40,356 nt of DNA from Vulcanimicrobiota bacterium. GTDB taxonomy: Bacteria; Vulcanimicrobiota; Vulcanimicrobiia; Eremiobacterales; Eremiobacteraceae. The stretch covers positions 1 through 40,356 of the forward strand of contig JABCYQ010000026.1 in NCBI GenBank assembly GCA_013290125.1, given 5' to 3'. The notes under the pieces are model-generated. The model searched no databases. It saw nothing but the letters and a program-made list of their open reading frames with translations, and was not told the DNA's origin. The stretch's first letter is position 1, and every line of letters starts with the position of its first letter. This document shows, one piece after another, positions 32,844-40,356 of this stretch. The position numbers and the translations under genes are program-made.

Positions 32844-35800
32844 ATGACACGATCGAATCGCATCGCGATCGCTATCGCGTGCTTGTCCTTTTTTGTAGCC
32901 GCGACGCGCGTACCCGCGACTGCCAATCCGACTCCGGCGCCGTCACCGAGTCCGACCCCGGCCGGCCCATTCGCGTCCATCGACTTTCGCACGATCGGCC
33001 CAGATTTTGGGCGGATCGACGCTGTGGCCGGCGTCGCGGGAAATCCAAAGATCTATTTCGCGGGCGGCCTCGGCGGTCTGCTGCGCTCGCGCGATGCGGG
33101 CGCGACGTGGCGACAAGTCTTTACGGGCGAGCCAGTGAGTTCGATCGGCGCCGTAGCGGTGGCTCCGTCCGATCCGAAAATCGTCTACGTCGGCACCGGC
33201 GAACCAAATTTGCGGAGCGATATCGCATTTGGCGAGGGCGTCTGGCGATCCGATGACGGCGGCGACACGTGGCGCCACGTCGGACTTGAAAATACAAGCC
33301 AGATCGCGACGGTCGCGGTGGATCCCACCGATCCGAACGTCGTGTTCGTGGCTGCGGTCGCCGACCCGTACAAGGCCGGAGCTGACGGCGGCGTCTACAA
33401 GACAAGCGACGGCGGCAAGACGTGGCGGCGCGTTCTCTCCAATGGCAATGGAGTCGGCGCATCGGCCGTCGTCTTACAGCCCGGCAACCCGCACATGCTC
33501 GTCGCGGGATTGTGGAGTGCGTCGCGGTCACCGTATATGTTGACGAGCGGCGGACCCGGCGGCGGACTCTTCGTGTCCTCGGACGATGGCGAACATTGGA
33601 ACCAGCTCGCGGGGCATGGCTTGCCCGACGGAACGACCGGCCGCATCGGTCTTGCATTCGCGCCGAGCGCACCGAACCGGCTCTATGCATTGATCGAGTC
33701 GCGCAGCGGCGTGCTCTGGCGCAGCGACGACGCCGGCGCGACATGGAAAATGGTGAGCGACGATCACAACCTCGCTCAACGCCCGTTCTATTTCTCGGAA
33801 CTCTCCGTCGACCCGCGCGATAAGGACCACATCTACTTCTTGTCCGTGCGCCTCATGGAGAGCAAGGATGGCGGCGCGACCGCAAAACGGCTGCGGCCGC
33901 CTGGCGGCGACAACCATCAGATGTGGATCGATCCAACGGACGGCGATCGACTGATCGTGGGCGACGATGGCGGTATCATGTACTCGCTCACCGGCGGAAA
34001 GACGTGGTCGGCGCCGCCGATACAAGTTTCGCAGTCGTATCACGTCACGGTCGACGATCGCACTCCATACACGGTGTGCAGCGAAGACCAGGACACCGGC
34101 GCGTACTGTGGCCCGAGCAACGACCTCATCAATGGCGATATCGAACCCATCGATTGGATTCCGCCCGGAGGCGGCGAGTGCGGCTGGATCGTCTTTGACG
34201 GTAAGGACGACAACTTCATCTACGGCAGCGGCTACGAAGGAACGCTCACGCGCTACGATCGCCGGACGAATCAGGCCGCCACGATAAGCCCGTGGCCGGA
34301 TGACACGAGCGGCTGGGGCGCGGGTTCGCTGCGCTATCGTTTTCAGTGGACTGCGCCGGTCGCAACGGCGCCGTGGAACCCGAGCGTGTTGTACTTCGGC
34401 GGCAACCGGCTCTTCGCGACGACCGATCGCGGACGCACGTGGCAGATCGTCAGCCCCGATCTCACGCGAAACAACAAGGCATGGCAGCAGCATGCGGGCG
34501 GCCCGATCACGGGCGACAACACAGGGCCAGAAGAGTACGACACGATCTTCACTATCGCGGCCTCACCACGCAAAAAAGGCCTGCTCTGGGTTGGCACGGA
34601 CGATGGTCTCGCGTGGATCACGCTCGATAGCGGTGCGCATTGGAAGCAAGTGACCCCTTCCGGCGTCGGCATGCCGCTATACGGACGGGTCGATTACATC
34701 GAACCGTCGCCATTCGACGCGGCGACTGCGTATATGGCTGTGGAGGACCACGAGCGTGGCGATCGGACGCCGTACCTGTTCGCGACGTCGGACTACGGGC
34801 GCACGTGGCGCGGCATCACCGGAAATCTTCCGCGGACGAGCTACACGCGGGTTATCAAGGAAGACCGCGTGCGGCGCGGGCTACTCTACGTCGGAACTGA
34901 GACCGGTTTATGGTTCTCGCTCGATAACGGCGGATCGTGGCAGCAGTTCCACGATAATTTTCCGACCGTGCCCGTCTACGATTTCGCGCTGCAGCAGCGT
35001 TTCGATGACCTCGTCGTGGCGACGCACGGCCGATCCAACATGATCTTCGACGATCTTCGGCCGCTGCAAGAGTTCGGCCCGGCGGTCACCGCGTCGGCAG
35101 CGCATCTCTTCAGTTTGCGACCCACCTATCGCTACGCCGGCGGCGGCGGCGGCCAGACGAATGAAGGCTCCGGAGACGATCCTCAATATGGCGTCGACGT
35201 GAACTTCTATTTGAAGAGAGCGCAGGGCAAAAAAGACAAGATCAAGATCGAGGTGCTGAGCGGCAAGAGCGTGATCCGCACGATCGGCGTGAGCGACGCG
35301 GTGGAAGGTGTCAACCGCACGTGGTGGGATCTGCGCTACGATGGCATCGACAAAGTGCCGCGCGCCGCGGTGGAGGGTTTCGGCGGCTTCACCGGACCGC
35401 TCGCGGTGCCGGGGACATATACGATCCGGCTCGTCGCCGCCGGAGCGGCCACGACGCGGTCTGTTGACGTGCTGCCGGATCCGCGCGCCAGTACATCGCT
35501 TTCCGATCTGCGCGCCCAACTCGCGTTTTTGCTGCGCATTCGCGACGACGAATCGCGTATCGGTGCTCGCATCCTCAAACTGCGCGCGGCAAGACTGAAA
35601 GCCGACAAGTCGATTTCCGGTCCCAACCCATCAGCCGCGACAGTAAGCGCAGTTCGAGCATACGACCAATCGATCGACGCGGCGCTGAACGCGCTCTATC
35701 AGCCCGCCGACCTGGCGGGAGAAGACGACATCCGCGATCCGATCCACGTCTACGAGAAGTTGAACAGCCTCGCCGGCTTTGTCAGCGGAGTCGATGTTGC

Positions 35801-35942
35801 GCCGCGGTCTGCCGACATTGAAGAACTCAACACGCTCGAGACGCAGATGCGCGCGGGTCTGGCGAAGGCCGACGAAGTCTTGTCGGCAGGCGTCAGGCAG
35901 AATGCCGGGGCCGGCGGGCGCACCCGAAGGCGGCTCGAGTAG
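32844..35942 (+). CDS. Secreted VPS10/sialidase-fold propeller protein (paralogue B)
   Basis: This protein of about 1032 residues is built like the one at 25561: signal peptide (NRIAIAIACLSFFVAATRVPATA), a Pro-rich linker, then many SxDxGxxW blades (RSRDAGATWRQVF, RSDDGGDTWRHV, KTSDGGKTWRRVL, RSDDAGATWKMV) and a C-terminal Ig-like and helical region. Many segments match paralogue A (for example QRPFYFS, YAGIW/LVAGLW), so the two arose by duplication. ATG 32844 is preferred because it opens directly into the signal peptide; GTG 32796 is open too. No sialidase catalytic triad could be assigned. Confidence 0.9.
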   Translation: MTRSNRIAIAIACLSFFVAATRVPATANPTPAPSPSPTPAGPFASIDFRTIGPDFGRIDAVAGVAGNPKIYFAGGLGGLLRSRDAGATWRQVFTGEPVSSIGAVAVAPSDPKIVYVGTGEPNLRSDIAFGEGVWRSDDGGDTWRHVGLENTSQIATVAVDPTDPNVVFVAAVADPYKAGADGGVYKTSDGGKTWRRVLSNGNGVGASAVVLQPGNPHMLVAGLWSASRSPYMLTSGGPGGGLFVSSDDGEHWNQLAGHGLPDGTTGRIGLAFAPSAPNRLYALIESRSGVLWRSDDAGATWKMVSDDHNLAQRPFYFSELSVDPRDKDHIYFLSVRLMESKDGGATAKRLRPPGGDNHQMWIDPTDGDRLIVGDDGGIMYSLTGGKTWSAPPIQVSQSYHVTVDDRTPYTVCSEDQDTGAYCGPSNDLINGDIEPIDWIPPGGGECGWIVFDGKDDNFIYGSGYEGTLTRYDRRTNQAATISPWPDDTSGWGAGSLRYRFQWTAPVATAPWNPSVLYFGGNRLFATTDRGRTWQIVSPDLTRNNKAWQQHAGGPITGDNTGPEEYDTIFTIAASPRKKGLLWVGTDDGLAWITLDSGAHWKQVTPSGVGMPLYGRVDYIEPSPFDAATAYMAVEDHERGDRTPYLFATSDYGRTWRGITGNLPRTSYTRVIKEDRVRRGLLYVGTETGLWFSLDNGGSWQQFHDNFPTVPVYDFALQQRFDDLVVATHGRSNMIFDDLRPLQEFGPAVTASAAHLFSLRPTYRYAGGGGGQTNEGSGDDPQYGVDVNFYLKRAQGKKDKIKIEVLSGKSVIRTIGVSDAVEGVNRTWWDLRYDGIDKVPRAAVEGFGGFTGPLAVPGTYTIRLVAAGAATTRSVDVLPDPRASTSLSDLRAQLAFLLRIRDDESRIGARILKLRAARLKADKSISGPNPSAATVSAVRAYDQSIDAALNALYQPADLAGEDDIRDPIHVYEKLNSLAGFVSGVDVAPRSADIEELNTLETQMRAGLAKADEVLSAGVRQNAGAGGRTRRRLE

Positions 35943-35971
35943 GTCAGTCGCCGGACGGCAGCTTGCAACTC

Positions 35972-37810
35972 ATGAAGTCCACCGCCAGAGCGATTCTTCT
36001 GGCGCACTATGCGCGCTGGATCGCCGCCGTCTCGCTGCTCGTTTCTCTCACCGTGCTCGCCGCTTGGTTGTGGCACATCCCGGGACTGAACGGTGCGATC
36101 GCCGGATCCACGTCCACGCGACCCAACGCGGCCATCAGCCTCGGGTTTCTCAGTGCGGCGATCATCGTATTGACGTTCGATCCCTTGACAAGTTTTCGCC
36201 GGAGAATCGTCTATGGACTGGCCGGCGTCGCGCTCCTGATCGCGCTTGCAACGATTGCGGAATACGTCTTCGGAATCCGGTTAGGCATCGATCAAGCGAT
36301 CGCTCTCGATCCTGAGAACGTGGCCAACCCCGGTCGCATGGGGCTCAACACCGCCATCGCAATCCTTCTCATAGCGTTGGCCTCGATGTTCGTGTCGCGC
36401 GAAACCGGCCGATCAGTCACCATCGCCCATTTCTTCACCACAATCGCGGCCGTCATAGCATTGCTCGGCATGCTCGGCTATGTCTTCGGCGCGGTGAACC
36501 TCTACCGCTTCGAGTACACGACCGGCATGGCTCCCGTGACCGCAATTCTTCTCTTCGCTCTGAGCGGTGCGCTGCTTTGGTCGTCAAAGGATCGCGGCTT
36601 CATGCTGGTCATGAACAGCGACAATGCTGCGGGGTTCTTGATTCGTCGGATACTCCCGTGGGTCATCATCCTTCCGGTGGTCCTCGGCTGGATCCGTCTC
36701 CACTTCGAGCAGCGCGGCATCCTCGACACCGTGACCGTCGCGGCTATCACGGTCACGTCCAACGTCATCGCGCTCGCGCTGCTCATCGCCATAAACTCAA
36801 ACGTGCTCTTCCGCTCGGAAAACTCGCGCGAGCGCCTGGAAGAACATCTCCGCGCAAATATCGCGGACGTGGAGCGTCAGATAGCCGAACGCACGAAACA
36901 GGTTCGCGAAGCCACCGCGCATCTGGCCGAGAGCGAGAAGCGATTCGCGCTCGCAGTCGACGGCGCTGAAAACGGGATACTGGATGCGGACATCAGCGCC
37001 GGCACGCTGTTCTGTTCGCCGCGTTGGCGGTCGATGCTCGGTTTGAGCGACTCGGCATGGGTCGCGACACCGCAATCGTTTCTTGAATTGATCCATCCGG
37101 ACGATCGCGATCGCGCGGTGGCCCTTCTCCTCAACCACTACAAAGGTATGACGGCGGTTTTTTCCACCGAGGTCCGCATGCGCCACGCCGACGGCAACTA
37201 CCGCTGGATGTTGAGCCGCGGCCAGGCGGTTCGCAATGAGGCCGGCAGGGCAATCAGGATGGTAGGCTCGCAGACCGATATCACGGAGCTCAAGGCTTTG
37301 CAAGAACGCTTGCGCATCGAGTCCATTCACGATGCGATGACCGGCTTGTATAACCGACGGCATTTCGAGGAGCGCCTCGCGAGCGCGGTGCACCTCGCCA
37401 TGCGCCACGGCCGCCGCTTGAGCGTCTGCATCTGCGATATCGACGACTTCAAGCAGATCAACGACAGATTCGGACACGCGACAGGCGACCGCGTCCTCCA
37501 GGCGTTCGCCGATATTCTCAGGCGCGAGACGCGCGCCGAAGACGTCGTCGCGCGATATGGCGGCGACGAATTCTGTATTCTCGCCGTGGAGGTGAACGTC
37601 GAACAGGCCGCCGTGTGCGCGGAACGCATCCGCTCACGCCTTGAAGCGATGGCCTTTCTCTCTGATGGGCGCGATCAATTCTCGGCCACCGCGAGCTTTG
37701 GACTCGCGGAAGCCACGAGCACAGATTCGGCGGCATTCATCAGTGCCGCCGATCGCGCGCTATACGGCGCGAAGGCGCAAGGACGCAATCGGATCGCGAT
37801 CGCGCGCTGA
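35972..37810 (+). CDS. Membrane PAS-GGDEF diguanylate cyclase
   Basis: This protein of about 612 residues has around eight N-terminal hydrophobic segments (an apparent sensory membrane domain to about residue 290), a coiled-coil, a PAS_3 domain (ENGILDADIS through LELIHPDDRDRAV) and a C-terminal GGDEF domain. The active-site motif RYGGDEF is intact, and an inhibitory I-site RAED lies five residues before GGDEF, so product feedback by c-di-GMP is expected. Downstream SFGLAEA and DRALYGAKAQGRNRI fit an active domain. The start is ATG 35972; TTG 35963 is possible. It ends flush with the convergent ferritin-like gene with no gap. Confidence 0.93.
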   Translation: MKSTARAILLAHYARWIAAVSLLVSLTVLAAWLWHIPGLNGAIAGSTSTRPNAAISLGFLSAAIIVLTFDPLTSFRRRIVYGLAGVALLIALATIAEYVFGIRLGIDQAIALDPENVANPGRMGLNTAIAILLIALASMFVSRETGRSVTIAHFFTTIAAVIALLGMLGYVFGAVNLYRFEYTTGMAPVTAILLFALSGALLWSSKDRGFMLVMNSDNAAGFLIRRILPWVIILPVVLGWIRLHFEQRGILDTVTVAAITVTSNVIALALLIAINSNVLFRSENSRERLEEHLRANIADVERQIAERTKQVREATAHLAESEKRFALAVDGAENGILDADISAGTLFCSPRWRSMLGLSDSAWVATPQSFLELIHPDDRDRAVALLLNHYKGMTAVFSTEVRMRHADGNYRWMLSRGQAVRNEAGRAIRMVGSQTDITELKALQERLRIESIHDAMTGLYNRRHFEERLASAVHLAMRHGRRLSVCICDIDDFKQINDRFGHATGDRVLQAFADILRRETRAEDVVARYGGDEFCILAVEVNVEQAAVCAERIRSRLEAMAFLSDGRDQFSATASFGLAEATSTDSAAFISAADRALYGAKAQGRNRIAIAR

Positions 37811-38302
37811 CTACTTCCGCTTTGAACCGCGACCGATCGCCGGCACTTCTTCTCCGAGTGCGGTGGCCAGGTCGATCTGATGGTCTTGTTCGTTGACGAG
37901 AATCTCACGGATCTGCTCGGCCATCGCGAATTCGCCGAGCTCTTCACATTGCCGCACGCGTTCGCGATAGTTCCGGATCGTCTCAGTCTCGTTCTCCAGG
38001 TCGAACCTGAGCATTTCCCGCGCCTTCGCCGACGACTTCACGGGCTTTGCAGTGACGGTCGGCATCTCGCCGAGGTAGTCTATCTGCCGCGAGATGATCA
38101 ATGCGTGATTCAGCTCTTGTTTCGCATGCTCTTCGAGTTGCGCGGCGATGCTCATATATTCGGCGCCCTTGAGGACCTGCGAATAGACGACGTACCCGAT
38201 GATCGCCTGATACTCGCGCGAGAGATCCTCGTTGAGCAGCGCCGCGAGGTGTTTGCGGGTGATCGTATTCCCATTGGTCTTGCCGGCTGTCCGTGGGCTC
38301 AT
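37811..38302 (-). CDS. Ferritin-like diiron protein (bacterioferritin/Dps-like)
   Basis: This 163-residue four-helix protein has ferritin-type ligands in helix A (LNEDLSREYQAII) and the ExxH of helix B in EEHAKQELNHA; further Glu/His in EQIREILVNEQDHQ complete the second pair. Such proteins store iron or detoxify peroxide. AGGAG sits six bases before the ATG at 38302. It is divergent from selD with about 106 bp between the starts. Confidence 0.88.
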   Translation of the reverse strand: MSPRTAGKTNGNTITRKHLAALLNEDLSREYQAIIGYVVYSQVLKGAEYMSIAAQLEEHAKQELNHALIISRQIDYLGEMPTVTAKPVKSSAKAREMLRFDLENETETIRNYRERVRQCEELGEFAMAEQIREILVNEQDHQIDLATALGEEVPAIGRGSKRK

Positions 38303-38408
38303 GTGCGTCTCCTTGCGAGTCGATCGTTGTTCGAGGCGGGTAGGTTAGCGATGGAGATATGCGCGACCTCGCCAGGGCGCGGGCGGGATGGGTCGAAAAG
38401 CAAAGCGC

Positions 38409-39455
38409 ATGACGCGCGAAGATATCCATAGGCTCACGCACCTGTCACGCTGCGCGGGTTGAGCGGCTAAAATGGACGCCCGCGTCCTCGCGCAAGTCTT
38501 GCGCCGCTTACCACCGATCGAAGACCCAAACGTGCTCGTCGGCACAAGCACCGCCGATGACGCCGGCGTCTACAGGCTGACAGATGAGATCGCCATCGTG
38601 CAGACGGTCGATTTCTTCACGCCCATCGTCGACGATGCGCGGACGTTCGGGGCCATCGCGGCGGCTAACGCGCTTTCGGATATCTACGCAATGGGCGCTC
38701 GGCCGCTCAGCGCACTAGCGGTCGCCGCGTTTCCCGAGGAAGGGCTTGACGCAGACGTCCTCGCGCAGATCCTAGGTGGCGGTGCGGAAAAGGCCCGCGA
38801 GGCTGGCATCAGCATCATCGGCGGCCACACGATCAAAGACCCCGAGCCGAAATACGGTCTGTCGGTGACAGGCGTGGTACATCCAGAAAAGATCTGGCGA
38901 AATTCCACCGCGCGCACGGGCGATGCGCTCATCCTCACCAAGCCGCTCGGCACGGGAATCTTAACCACGGCGCGCAAGCGCGATCTCATCGACGACGGCA
39001 TTCTGGCTCCCGCGGTGACCTCGATGTTGCAACTCAATCGCGTTGCGGCCGACGTTGCGGCGCAGGTGCCGCCGCACGCCGCGACCGACATCACAGGATT
39101 CGGTCTGCTCGGACACACTCGCGAAATGGCGCAGGGATCGGGCGTGGGCGCGAAGATCGAATCACAGACGGTGCTGTTGTTCGATCGCGTTCTCGAACTC
39201 GCTCGAGATGGCGCAGTACCAGGCGGCACGGTCGCAAATCTTGACGCCGCGATCGGCAACGGCTGGCTATTCGCGGATTCGATCACGCCGGAGCTACGTC
39301 TCGTGCTGTGCGATGCGCAGACATCTGGCGGCCTGCTGCTCGCCGTCGCACCGGAGAGCGCAGAATCGCTCATCGCGTCACTACATGCGGCGGGCATTCG
39401 CGCCGCGCGCCGGATCGGCGAGATCACCGCCGATCGCACGTTGCGCGTAGTCTGA
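38409..39455 (+). CDS. selD: Selenide, water dikinase with in-frame UGA read as selenocysteine
   Basis: This enzyme makes selenophosphate from selenide and ATP, the selenium donor for Sec-tRNA and selenouridine. The reading frame starting at ATG 38472 encodes a convincing SelD (DDAGVYRLTDE, FFTPIVDD, ALSDIYAMGARPL, GGHTIKDPEP, DITGFGLLGH) but lacks the N-terminal active site. Continuing the same frame upstream passes a single UGA at 38460-38462 and gives LTHLSRCAGUAAK, the SelD active-site motif in which the U/C position and the following K are catalytic. Sec at this site is known in other bacteria. ATG 38409 is the start that allows it; ATG 38388 is also in frame. No classical ribosome site decides between them. 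The full protein has 348 residues. A hairpin after the UGA is a plausible bacterial SECIS. Confidence 0.9.
38460..38508 (+). promoter_or_regulatory. Candidate bacterial SECIS downstream of the selD UGA
   Basis: After the UGA at 38460 there are GC-rich pairings. The stem GCGCAA/TTGCGC (38490-38504) closes a loop GTC starting 33 bases after the UGA, within the usual 16-37-base window and with G at the first loop position, the usual bacterial requirement. An outer pairing AGCGGC (38462-38467) with GCCGCT (38503-38508) can extend it with partial competition. A second small stem GGACG/CGTCC lies between. Confidence 0.55.
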
Positions 39456-39465
39456 CGGGTTTCTC

Positions 39466-39543
39466 TGAAGGGATTATCTGAAGGGGCCGACGCTAGTCGG
39501 CCCACGTTACGTAACCGAGGCCGATATAAAATCGGCCCCTTCA
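39466..39543. repeat. REPIN after selD, with a head-only remnant
   Basis: A short head TGAAGGGATTATC at 39466 is followed by a full REP from 39479 (stem GGGCCGAC/GTCGGCCC) and its inverted partner ending in CCTTCA at 39543 (stem CCGAT/ATCGG). The pair forms a REPIN. It lies between selD and tRNA-Gly. Confidence 0.85.
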
Positions 39544-39591
39544 GAACAATACAGGGTCTTCTCGAATCCTAGCCTAACGATATGTTCGCCC

Positions 39592-39664
39592 GCGGGAGTA
39601 GCTCAATTGGTAGAGCATCAGCTTCCCAAGCTGAGGGTTGCGGGTTCGAGACCCGTCTCCCGCT
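39592..39664 (+). tRNA. tRNA-Gly (anticodon CCC)
   Basis: The 73-base cloverleaf has acceptor arms GCGGGAG/CTCCCGC, D-arm GCTC/GAGC, anticodon stem TCAGC/GCTGA with loop TTCCCAA, anticodon CCC at 39625-39627, T-loop TTCGAGA, and discriminator T. No CCA is encoded. It reads GGG. Confidence 0.95.
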
Positions 39665-39690
39665 GAGTGATTTCCACCGTGAATAGCGTG

Positions 39691-39875
39691 GCCGATGCGG
39701 CAAGCCTAATGGCCGTAACGCAGCCAAGGTCAGTGCCCTTTTGCAAGGAAATGTGTACGAACCTTCGGCTGAGAAGCTCATGACAATGCTTAACGGCCTC
39801 GGTAAGTCGATCAATATCACAATATCGACAAAGGCAAAGAATGTTCCGGCAGCTGTCCACGTGTGCTACGTATAA
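39691..39875 (+). pseudogene. Frameshifted, 5'-truncated HigA-like XRE antitoxin remnant
   Basis: One frame reads ADAASLMAVTQP and the next frame, after a single missing base around 39718, continues KVSALLQGNVYEP and SAEKLMTMLNGLGKSINI before a TAA at 39873. Together they match the helix-turn-helix core and C-terminus of HigA-type antitoxins. The N-terminus is missing, apparently cut off next to the tRNA. No toxin partner remains. A tRNA next to a broken toxin-antitoxin gene is a typical scar of integrated elements, but no integrase or direct repeat was found. Confidence 0.7.
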
Positions 39876-40106
39876 TGAGCCGATCTACCGCAAGCTAGTG
39901 ATGGATCTGTCTACGATCGATAGTCCAACCCGCATTCGGCTCTGGCTAACGTTTTTTGAGGCCTTATAAGAGTCCGAGTATCCTCGGATAGGCCGTGTCA
40001 TGCGGCCACGGGTTTCTGTGGAGGCGCGGCCAAATGAAATCGAATGCGGGTGGCAAAGCACGTTTTCGTCGCTGGCAAATCGTTTTGGTTTGCTTTCTCT
40101 TTCCGT
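39876..40106. other. Gap without recognisable gene
   Basis: About 230 bases show no convincing frame. A small hairpin TCCGAG/CTCGGA with loop TATC lies at 39973-39988. The stretch has a lower GC content than its surroundings and probably holds the promoter of the cyclase gene that follows. Confidence 0.4.
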
Positions 40107-40356
40107 ATGCCGCTTAAGAGCGGGGCTGCGCGTAAGCGCAAGCGCCCGATCGCTTTGCCTTCGGGCAACGTGATTTTTGTATTCACCGACATCGAAGGCT
40201 CGACCCAACGTTGGGAAGCCCATCACCAAGCGATGCAAGCCGCAGTCGAGCGTCACGAAGACTTGGTGAGAGGGGCGATCGAGACAAATGACGGTTACAT
40301 TTTCAAGACAGCCGGCGACTCATTTTGCGCAGCGTTTGCGCGGGTGTCCGATGCCG
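40107..40356 (+). CDS. Class III adenylate/guanylate cyclase (5' part, runs off the window)
   Basis: The frame begins at ATG 40107 with a basic N-terminus and then NVIFVFTDIEGSTQRWEAH, the first metal-binding segment (FTDIEGST) of class III nucleotidyl cyclases. It continues through GYIFKTAGDSFCAAF with the second metal-binding Asp. In this family (for example, cyclase/TPR/ATPase-type regulators) further domains normally follow, and these lie beyond position 40356. Whether the product is cAMP or cGMP cannot be told from this part. Confidence 0.88.
   Translation, partial: MPLKSGAARKRKRPIALPSGNVIFVFTDIEGSTQRWEAHHQAMQAAVERHEDLVRGAIETNDGYIFKTAGDSFCAAFARVSDA

Noticed and set aside
38472-39455. 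SelD starting at ATG 38472
   Set aside because: That version lacks the conserved AG(C/U)xxK active site, which is restored in the same frame upstream through a single UGA.
39885-40256. 123-codon minus-strand frame overlapping the cyclase
   Set aside because: It is antisense to the cyclase catalytic motifs and shows no family signature.

Overview
The window is GC-rich DNA with dense genes, mostly secreted enzymes and amino-acid catabolism. A TonB-dependent receptor implies an outer membrane. Together with the many secreted peptidases, class III cyclase and sialidase-fold/VPS10-like proteins this suggests a diderm, probably uncultured soil lineage such as Eremiobacterota (WPS-2) or an Acidobacteria-like group. 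The taxonomic guess is inference; no rRNA is present.

Region 1-841 is a transposase module: a REP-associated tyrosine transposase (RAYT) flanked by inverted arrays of the palindromic repeat it presumably mobilises. The same TGAAGG-headed repeat recurs in intergenic gaps across the window (about 11.85, 13.8, 21.95, 32.7 and 39.5 kb). A second, GTAG-headed REP family occurs at 29.65 and 32.1 kb.

Region 842-8101 (minus strand) holds four secreted proteins: a metzincin-type zinc protease, a BNR-repeat propeller and two tandem S10 serine carboxypeptidases. Region 8250-11825 (minus) is a compact five-gene run: DUF899 thioredoxin-like protein, SRPBCC protein, VOC protein, aminotransferase and aldo/keto reductase. 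Region 11922-13773 (minus) couples a MaoC protein to a DAO-type oxidase. An M48 protease (plus) then meets a sarcosine-oxidase-like enzyme (minus). After tRNA-Arg(TCG) come a secreted DUF4412-like protein, proline dehydrogenase and an ATGA-coupled class I aldolase.

Region 20185-21155 is a small divergent module: a CGNR zinc-finger regulator, apparently leaderless, faces two ATGA-coupled microgenes across strong sigma70-like promoters that share a repeated GTAACC motif. It is followed by an exported HD hydrolase, an APC permease, an S9 prolyl-oligopeptidase-family enzyme, two large VPS10/sialidase-like proteins flanking a serine/threonine dehydratase, a TonB receptor and a DoxX protein, and then a membrane PAS-GGDEF diguanylate cyclase and a ferritin-like protein. 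The peptidases, permease, dehydratase and proline dehydrogenase together suggest a peptide-scavenging lifestyle.

The end of the window carries selD. Its usual-looking ATG is not the real start: reading upstream through an in-frame UGA restores the SelD active-site motif with selenocysteine at the catalytic position, so the organism very probably decodes UGA as Sec. tRNA-Gly(CCC), a frameshifted HigA-like antitoxin remnant and the 5' end of a class III nucleotidyl cyclase close the window.
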